Source: Streptomyces chryseus (GTDB lineage Bacteria; Actinomycetota; Actinomycetes; Streptomycetales; Streptomycetaceae). Taken from it: DNA of 64,000 nt. The stretch covers positions 62,001 through 126,000 of the forward strand of contig NZ_BMVO01000014.1 of assembly GCF_014650755.1 (NCBI RefSeq). The letters are read 5' to 3'. Shown piece after piece: positions 58,884 through 64,000 of the stretch. How positions within the stretch are numbered: position 1 is the first letter of the stretch; the number at the start of each line of letters is the position of its first letter. Position numbers and translations under genes: made by a program. The notes under the pieces were generated by a model that made no database searches, was not told where the DNA came from, and saw only the letters and a program-made list of their open reading frames with translations.

Positions 58884-59280
58884 AGGTCTCGCTTCTCTCC
58901 TACGCCGTCTCACGGGTGCGCCAACGGATGCCCGTACGAGGTACGAGATACGAGGTGCGAGCTGCGGGCGGAGCGGACCGAAGGGCCGCGTCGACGTCCG
59001 CGCCTCGCCCGACCCGTCTCGGTCTCGGGCGCACTTTCCACCACCCATTCTGCGGGATGACGGAGAGGCGCGCGGCCGAGGACAACCGCCGGTGGCGCGC
59101 TACGCACGCTACCCCCTTCACCGCCCCCGGCCCACCTGCACGCCCGTCTTTGCGGCGGGAAGGACGGAGAGATCCGGCGAAGACGCGACACAAACGCGCC
59201 GCGAATCCGGGTACGGAACGGCGATGCGTCCGCAAATGCCCGGAGTGGTGGTTCGCCTGCGCCGCCCGCCATGTTTCACG

Positions 59281-59308
59281 TTCGACCCGGGGAGGGTTGG
59301 GGCACTAT
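59281..59308 (+). promoter_or_regulatory. promoter for a leaderless MFS gene
   Basis: TTCGAC at 59281-59286 and CACTAT at 59303-59308 are 16 bases apart. The gene's GTG starts seven bases later, so the mRNA is probably leaderless. Confidence 0.55.
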
Positions 59309-59314
59309 GGCGGG

Positions 59315-60757
59315 GTGGCAGCCGCACAGTCGTCCGACGGATCCGGTCCACTCAGCAGGAGGGGCCGGGCGGTCGGCCGCGCCCTCCACCTGCCCTTCAC
59401 CGGTACGGCGAAGGGAATTCGCCGCGCCACGCACGCGCACGGCGCGGGCGAGTCGGGCCTGGGCAAGCTGATCGAGCTGCATGCCGTGAACGGTGCGGGC
59501 GACGTCATGGTCACGGTCGCGCTCGCCTCCACCGTCTTCTTCTCCGTCCCCACGGACGAGGCACGCGGCCGGGTGGCCCTGTACCTCGCCGTCACCATGG
59601 CGCCCTTCACCCTCCTCGCCCCGGTGATCGGCCCCCTTCTGGACCGACTCCCGCACGGCCGCCGGGCCGCGATGGCCGGCGCGATGCTGGCCCGCGCGGT
59701 GCTCGCGCTCGCCATGTCGGGGGCGGTGGCCACGGGCGGTCTGGAGCTCTATCCGGCGGCACTTGGCGTACTGGTGTCCTCGAAGGCGTACGGCGTCGTA
59801 CGGAGCGCCGTCGTCCCGCGCCTCCTGCCACCGCGCTTCTCCCTCGTGAAGGCCAATTCGCGGGTGACCCTGGCCGGGCTGCTCGCGACGGGCATCGCCG
59901 CGCCCGTCGGGGTGGGGCTCCAGCAGCTCGGCCCCGCCTGGCCGCTGTACGGGGCGTTCGCGCTGTTCGTGGCCGGTACGGCGCTGGCCCTGTCCATGCC
60001 GCACAAGGTCGACTCCGCGAAGGGCGAGCGGAAGGCCATGCTCCTGGAGCACGACCACGGTCACGGGATCGGGCACGGCGGGCAGCGAACCGGAACCGGG
60101 GGGCGTGGGCGCGAACGCGGGCGCGGGCGCGCCGAGAGCACGGCGGCGGCCCCGCGCCGCCCCGGTCTGCGGACGGTCGGCCCGTCCGTACTGCACGGCC
60201 TTCAGGCCAACGCCGCGCACCGCGCCCTCTCCGGCTTCCTGATCTTCTTCCTGGCGTTCCTGATCCGCGAGCACCCGCTCTCCGGGCAGAGCGCGGCCGT
60301 GTCGCTCGCGGTGGTCGGCGTCTCGGCCGGTGTGGGCAACGCCTGCGGGACGGCGATCGGGGCCCTGCTCAAGTCGCGCGGGCCGGAGATGATCATCGCC
60401 ATGGTGCTGCTGCTGACGCTCGGCGTGGCCGTCACCGCCGCGGTGTTCTTCGGCGGCCTGATGGTGGCGGTGCTCGGCGCGACGGCCGGGCTGTGCCAGG
60501 CCCTGGCCAAGCTGTCGCTGGACGCGCTGATCCAGCGGGACGTGCCCGAGGAGGTGCGGACGTCGGCGTTCGCGCGGTCGGAGACGCTGCTCCAGATGGC
60601 CTGGGTGGTGGGCGGCGCGATCGGGATCGCCCTGCCGCTGAACGGCACGCTCGGCATGGCGGTCGCCGCGGGACTTCTCGCGACGGGCGCGGCCCTGTCC
60701 GTACGGGGTCTGCTGGGGGCGGCCCGGCGCGGCACGCCGCACCCCCGCGTGGCGTGA
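59315..60757 (+). CDS. MFS transporter
   Basis: The 480-residue membrane protein has about twelve helices in two halves separated by a cytoplasmic Gly/His/Arg-rich loop (HDHGHGIGHGGQRTG) near residues 245-275. The N-terminus is a basic, non-membrane stretch of about 50 residues. The Gly/His loop could bind a metal; the substrate is unknown. The start GTG 59315 fits a leaderless mRNA and has no ribosome site. Confidence 0.85.
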   Translation: MAAAQSSDGSGPLSRRGRAVGRALHLPFTGTAKGIRRATHAHGAGESGLGKLIELHAVNGAGDVMVTVALASTVFFSVPTDEARGRVALYLAVTMAPFTLLAPVIGPLLDRLPHGRRAAMAGAMLARAVLALAMSGAVATGGLELYPAALGVLVSSKAYGVVRSAVVPRLLPPRFSLVKANSRVTLAGLLATGIAAPVGVGLQQLGPAWPLYGAFALFVAGTALALSMPHKVDSAKGERKAMLLEHDHGHGIGHGGQRTGTGGRGRERGRGRAESTAAAPRRPGLRTVGPSVLHGLQANAAHRALSGFLIFFLAFLIREHPLSGQSAAVSLAVVGVSAGVGNACGTAIGALLKSRGPEMIIAMVLLLTLGVAVTAAVFFGGLMVAVLGATAGLCQALAKLSLDALIQRDVPEEVRTSAFARSETLLQMAWVVGGAIGIALPLNGTLGMAVAAGLLATGAALSVRGLLGAARRGTPHPRVA

Positions 60758-60784
60758 GGTGGAGCGGGCGATAGCCTTCGCCCC

Positions 60785-61279
60785 ATGACCGTTGCGCTCC
60801 TCTCTGGTAAGGCCCGCCGCACCGCCACCGTGATCGGTGCCGTGTCGGCCGGACTCCTCGTCCTGTCCGCCTGCGACAAGCCGACGCCGCTCGCGACCGT
60901 GACGGTCGGCACGGACTCGGTGCACACCGAGGCCTCGTGCTACAACGACGGCGCCGCGATCAAGGAATCCCTGCTCCAGGGCTGCCTGAACAAGAAGGCC
61001 GAGAAGACCGTCAAGGTCTCCATGGACGACAAGGTCCGCTTCGGCGTCGATCCCGAAATCGCGGACAAGGGCTGGACGCTCTTCATCAACGGTCAGCAGG
61101 CTGAGCAGGAGCCGTTCAAGAAGACGTACCGGACCATCCCGGGCAGCGCCTTCTTCGCCCAGCAGCAGCAAGCGCAGCCGGGTGCGCCGAGCCCCGACGA
61201 GGCGCAGGTCAGCGTCGTCGAGACCAAGGGCAAGAAGCTCACCGGCATCTGGCACTTCAAGCTGGAGAAGACCTCCTGA
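60785..61279 (+). CDS. DUF2771 lipoprotein
   Basis: The 164-residue product has a lipobox VLSAC with Cys near residue 30. The exported part has two further Cys and ends in a conserved ETKGKKLTGIWHFKLEKTS segment, as in DUF2771. The function is unknown. A TAGCCT hexamer sits nine bases before ATG 60785, so the mRNA may be leaderless. It may be cotranscribed with mqnB, which starts two bases after its stop. Confidence 0.85.
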   Translation: MTVALLSGKARRTATVIGAVSAGLLVLSACDKPTPLATVTVGTDSVHTEASCYNDGAAIKESLLQGCLNKKAEKTVKVSMDDKVRFGVDPEIADKGWTLFINGQQAEQEPFKKTYRTIPGSAFFAQQQQAQPGAPSPDEAQVSVVETKGKKLTGIWHFKLEKTS

Positions 61280-61281
61280 CG

Positions 61282-61944
61282 ATGCGTGTCCTGGTCGTGA
61301 CCGCGGTTCCCGCAGAGCGGGACGCGGTCACGCGCGCGTTCGGGCCCGATGTGCGGGACGTCGACGTCGTCGCCGCCGGGGTCGGTCCCGCCGCTGCCGC
61401 CGCCGGGACGGCCACCGCGCTGGCGCTGGCGTCCGCGACACGCCCGTACGGGCTGGTGATCTCCACCGGCATCGGCGGCGGCTTCGCACAGGTCGCCCCG
61501 CTCGCCTCGCTCGTCGTGGCGGACGCGATCGTCGCCGCCGATCTGGGCGCGGAGACCCCGGACGGCTACCTCCCGGTGACCGCACTCGGCTTCGGCACGG
61601 TGGAGCACGTGCCGCCCGCCGCTCTCGTACGGGCCGTGGCCGACGCGACCGGCGCGGTCACCGGCACCGTGCTGACCGTCTCCACCGTGACCGGCTCCGC
61701 CGCCCGCGCCGCCGAGCTGCGCGCCCGGCACGCGTACGCCGCTGCCGAGGCGATGGAGGGGTTCGGCGTCGCCGAGGCCGCCGCCCGGCACGGGGTGCCG
61801 GTGCTGGAGATCCGTGCGGTGTCGAACGCCGTCGGACCGCGCGACCGGGCGGCCTGGCGCATCGGCCAGGCGCTGGAGGCGCTCACCGGGGCGTTCGGGA
61901 AGCTCGTGCCCGTACTGAGAGGCTGGGACGGAAATGACCGCTGA
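61282..61944 (+). CDS. mqnB: futalosine hydrolase
   Basis: The 220-residue nucleoside-phosphorylase-fold enzyme removes hypoxanthine from futalosine, giving dehypoxanthine futalosine in the alternative menaquinone route. Landmarks are VTAVPAERDAV, the ribose/phosphate region STGIGGGF near residue 61 and EAMEGFGVAEAA with RAVSNAVGPRD near the end. It is followed by mqnD with an 11-base overlap. Confidence 0.95.
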   Translation: MRVLVVTAVPAERDAVTRAFGPDVRDVDVVAAGVGPAAAAAGTATALALASATRPYGLVISTGIGGGFAQVAPLASLVVADAIVAADLGAETPDGYLPVTALGFGTVEHVPPAALVRAVADATGAVTGTVLTVSTVTGSAARAAELRARHAYAAAEAMEGFGVAEAAARHGVPVLEIRAVSNAVGPRDRAAWRIGQALEALTGAFGKLVPVLRGWDGNDR

Positions 61945-62782
61945 GACGCTGAAGATCGCTTACTCGCCCTGCCCCAACGACACGTTCGTCTTCGACGCCT
62001 GGGCGCACGGCCGGGTGCCGGGGGCGCCCGCGCTCGACGTGACGTTCGCGGACATCGACATCACCAACGCGATGGCCGAGCGCGGGGAGCTCGACGTGCT
62101 CAAGGTGTCGTACGCCGTGCTGCCGTGGGTCTTGGAGGAGTACGCGCTGCTGCCGTGCGGCGGCGCCCTCGGGCGGGGCTGCGGGCCGCTGGTGCTCACG
62201 CGCGAGCCGGGGGTGGACCTCACCGGCAAGCGGGTGGCCGTGCCCAGCGAGCGCTCGACGGCGTACCTGCTGTTCCGGCTGTGGGCGGCGGACGTCGTAC
62301 CGGACGGGGTCGGCGAGATCGTCGTCATGCCGTTCCACGAGATCATGCCGGCGGTGCGTGACGGGAAGGTCGACGCGGGGCTCGTCATCCACGAGGCGCG
62401 CTTCACCTATCAGGACTACGGGCTGCACTCCCTCGCCGACATGGGCGAGCACTGGGAGGACACGACCGGCCTGCCGATCCCGCTGGGCGCGATCATCGCC
62501 AAGCGCTCGCTGGGCGCGGAGCGGCTGCGGCAGCTCGCGGACGCGGCCCGGACCTCGGTGCGGATGGCCTGGGACGACCCGCTGGTGTCGCGGCCGTACG
62601 TGCTGGAGCACGCGCAGGAGATGGACCCGGCGGTGGCGGACCAGCACATCGGGCTGTACGTGAACGAGTTCACCGCCGACCTCGGCGAGAGCGGCTACGC
62701 GGCGGTGCGGGGGCTGCTCACACGCGCGGCTGCCGAGGGGCTGGTTCCGCCCCTCGGCAGCCGCGCGCTGGACTTCGTCTAG
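61934..62782 (+). CDS. mqnD: 1,4-dihydroxy-6-naphthoate synthase
   Basis: The 282-residue enzyme makes 1,4-dihydroxy-6-naphthoate from cyclic dehypoxanthine futalosine in menaquinone biosynthesis. It is a type II binding-protein fold with IAYSPCPNDTFVFDAWAHG near residue 8 and VPSERSTAYLLFRLW near residue 100. It overlaps mqnB by 11 bases, so the pair is translationally coupled. The last 60 bases before its stop form a perfect 18-bp hairpin. Confidence 0.96.
   Translation: MTAETLKIAYSPCPNDTFVFDAWAHGRVPGAPALDVTFADIDITNAMAERGELDVLKVSYAVLPWVLEEYALLPCGGALGRGCGPLVLTREPGVDLTGKRVAVPSERSTAYLLFRLWAADVVPDGVGEIVVMPFHEIMPAVRDGKVDAGLVIHEARFTYQDYGLHSLADMGEHWEDTTGLPIPLGAIIAKRSLGAERLRQLADAARTSVRMAWDDPLVSRPYVLEHAQEMDPAVADQHIGLYVNEFTADLGESGYAAVRGLLTRAAAEGLVPPLGSRALDFV
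62723..62767. terminator. perfect 18-bp hairpin inside the end of mqnD
   Basis: Stem 62723-62740 pairs exactly with 62750-62767 around loop CTGGTTCCG, ending 12 bases before the stop codon. The hairpin is inside the coding region and encodes part of the C-terminus (RAAAEGLVPPLGSRAL). It could act as a terminator for mqnBD and, in reverse, for the convergent cold-shock gene. Confidence 0.75.
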
Positions 62783-62789
62783 CCGGCGC

Positions 62790-63173
62790 TCACACGTCCA
62801 GCTGGTCGGCCACCGCGCGCAGCAGGCCGGCGATCTTCGCGCCCGCCGCCTTGTCGGGGTAGCGGCCGCGCTCAAGGGCCGGGGTGATGTTCTCCAGGAG
62901 CGTCGTCAGGTCCTGGACGATGGACGCCAGTTCGTCGGGCTTGCGGCGCTGCGCGGCGGCGACGGAGGGGGTCGGGTCGAGGATCGTCACGGAGAGCGCC
63001 TGGTCGCCGCGCTGGCCGGCCACGACGCCGAATTCGACGCGCTGGCCGGGCTTCAGGGCGTCGACTCCGGCAGGGAGCACCGACGAGTGAACGAAGACGT
63101 CGCCGCCGTCGTCGCGGGAGAGGAAGCCGAAGCCCTTCTCACTGTTGAACCACTTGACCTTGCCGGTAGGCAC
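62790..63173 (-). CDS. cold-shock domain protein with a C-terminal extension
   Basis: The 127-residue protein starts with a cold-shock domain (residues 1-67: TGKVKWFNSEKGFGFLSRDD with RNP1-like KGFGFL and DVFVHSSVL RNP2-like) and has a helical C-terminal extension of about 55 residues, typical of the longer actinobacterial type. It binds single-stranded nucleic acid. GTG 63173 follows GAGGACAG. It is convergent with mqnD. Confidence 0.92.
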   Translation of the reverse strand: MPTGKVKWFNSEKGFGFLSRDDGGDVFVHSSVLPAGVDALKPGQRVEFGVVAGQRGDQALSVTILDPTPSVAAAQRRKPDELASIVQDLTTLLENITPALERGRYPDKAAGAKIAGLLRAVADQLDV

Positions 63174-63361
63174 CGTCTGTCCTCGTCCTCGTACTCGTCG
63201 GATCCCCGGCATGTCCCGCTCATGCGTTCGGCCCGGGGAAAACGGCTCTGGATAGCACTACAGCGGGTCATTGGACCCGCCACCACCAAGGCTAATGGTC
63301 CAGGGCCCGGTGACAAGACGTCGCCGGGCGGTTCCTCCGGGCAGGGAACTACCCTGGCCCG

Positions 63362-63619
63362 GTGATGACTGAAACCCAATCGGCCGAGGCCGGCGCAGGT
63401 GACCGGCTGGTACGGGCCGGCGCGATCGTCTTCTTCGTCGGAGCACTGGCCACTCTGGTCACCGTGGCCCCGCTCTTCCTCGGCACGGAGCCCTTCCCGC
63501 CGGTCGCCTACGCGGTGTGCATGCTGATGGGCGCGGGCTTCGTGATCGCCGCCGCCGGCGTGCTCAGGTCGATCGCCGCACAGCGCCGTCAGGCGCGCGG
63601 CGCGGCCCCCTCGCGGTAG
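63362..63619 (+). CDS. small two-helix membrane protein
   Basis: The 85-residue protein has two helices (AIVFFVGALATLVTVAPLFL and YAVCMLMGAGFVIAAAGVL) and a basic C-terminal tail. It has a GTG at 63362 followed at once by ATG 63365. TACCCT at 63350-63355 lies seven bases upstream, consistent with a leaderless mRNA. The function is unknown. Its last 31 bases overlap the convergent HAD gene. Confidence 0.75.
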   Translation: MMTETQSAEAGAGDRLVRAGAIVFFVGALATLVTVAPLFLGTEPFPPVAYAVCMLMGAGFVIAAAGVLRSIAAQRRQARGAAPSR

Positions 63620-64000
63620 GACGCCAGCCAGGCCGGGAAGGCGGTGAGGTCGTCCAGGACGACATCCGCGCCGGCTTCCCGCAGCTCAGCGGCGTCGCAG
63701 GGTCCCGTCGGCACGGCCACGGACAGGGCGCTCGCCGCCCGGGCTCCGCGTACGTCGCCGAGGTGGTCGCCGACGTACACCGACGCGCCGTACTCGCGCA
63801 GCGCCTCCGCCTTGGCCTCCGCCCACAGCCAGCCGATGACCGCGTCCGGCTCGATGCCGAGGTGCGCGAGGTGCAGCTTGGCGTTCGGCTCGTGCTTGGC
63901 CGTGACGACGATCGCCCGGCCGCCCGCCGCCCGTACCGCCGCCACCGCCTCGCGGGCTCCGGGCATCGCGGGAGTTGGCGTGATCGCATAGGTCGGATAG
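63589..64000 (-). CDS. HAD-superfamily hydrolase, N-terminus beyond the window
   Basis: The frame runs off the right edge. The visible 136 residues include the HAD second motif region (AIVVTAKHE), the third Lys region (WAEAKAEAL) and the acidic fourth motif VYVGDHLGDVRGARAA, as in phosphoglycolate-phosphatase-like enzymes. The nucleophile motif is outside the window. The gene end overlaps the convergent small membrane protein gene by 31 bases. Confidence 0.8.
   Translation of the reverse strand, partial: YPTYAITPTPAMPGAREAVAAVRAAGGRAIVVTAKHEPNAKLHLAHLGIEPDAVIGWLWAEAKAEALREYGASVYVGDHLGDVRGARAASALSVAVPTGPCDAAELREAGADVVLDDLTAFPAWLASYREGAAPRA

Noticed and set aside
61934..61944. Frameshift between mqnB and mqnD
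   Set aside because: The 11-base overlap joins two complete proteins with proper family starts and ends.
1..64000. tRNA, rRNA, insertion sequences or a secondary-metabolite cluster
   Set aside because: No cloverleaf with CCA-type ends, transposase motif or PKS/NRPS domains was seen by eye. This was not a computed search.

Overview
The window is a chromosomal segment of a Streptomyces or a very close relative. The evidence is the extreme GC content, GTG and TTG starts, leaderless genes with a -10 hexamer 6-9 bases before the start codon, rare TTA leucine codons, actinobacterial families (DUF3027, DUF2530, DUF4360, DUF5707, DUF6381), a DmdR1 iron regulator beside a DasR-type operator, and the futalosine menaquinone route. 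From memory (not searched), gene content matches the core-chromosome interval of S. coelicolor from about SCO4441 down to about SCO4324, with many genes missing. This is mostly ordinary core genome, not a biosynthetic cluster.

Layout. 0-6 kb: a partial hypothetical gene, a substrate-binding lipoprotein, a Gln/Pro-rich membrane protein, an XRE-type regulator with a repeat C-terminus and a divergent Prim-Pol-domain protein. 6-10 kb: an ABC exporter pair and a TTA-containing alpha/beta hydrolase. 10-16 kb: dmdR1 divergent from a SIS-domain amino-sugar gene, a PAS protein, a small structured transcript, pdxH and a citrate synthase. 16-26.5 kb: a tightly coupled leftward operon of eight genes (DinB-like, AtuA-like, carboxyltransferase, biotin carboxylase, acyl-CoA dehydrogenase, acyl-CoA ligase, enoyl-CoA hydratase, TetR), probably for catabolism of branched or terpenoid acyl-CoA. 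26.6-36.5 kb: an EamA transporter, a large FAD/Fe-S dehydrogenase, serC, a secreted DUF4360 protein and an ABC exporter divergent from its TetR repressor. 36.5-44.9 kb: a degenerate stretch, a GNAT-AAA+ fusion, a long repeat array, a beta-propeller protein, SGNH hydrolase, methyltransferase, aldo/keto reductase, thpR and a toxin-antitoxin pair. 45-51.8 kb: an MFS/MarR pair, an orphan RHH protein, a purine permease and a CtpE-like P-type ATPase. 51.8-54.5 kb: three tandem paralogous secreted DUF5707 proteins. 54.6-64 kb: a sacsin-like ATPase, DUF3027, MFS, mqnB-mqnD, a cold-shock protein, a small membrane protein and a partial HAD hydrolase.

The most unusual signal is a dispersed palindromic repeat with core GTTCCCGGGAAC. 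It forms tandem arrays with a 23-bp period in two intergenic regions (7 copies at 11.94-12.09 kb, 12 copies at 38.3-38.6 kb). It has a 24-bp period, an exact multiple of three, inside the start of an ABC permease gene, and it appears as one 32-bp perfect palindrome inside the AtuA gene. I do not recognise it as a described element. Other points of interest are the small transcript at about 13.64-13.83 kb, three putative bldA-dependent TTA genes, the DasR-like site between dmdR1 and the SIS gene, the triplicated secreted family with a conserved promoter block, and an 18-bp perfect hairpin inside mqnD.
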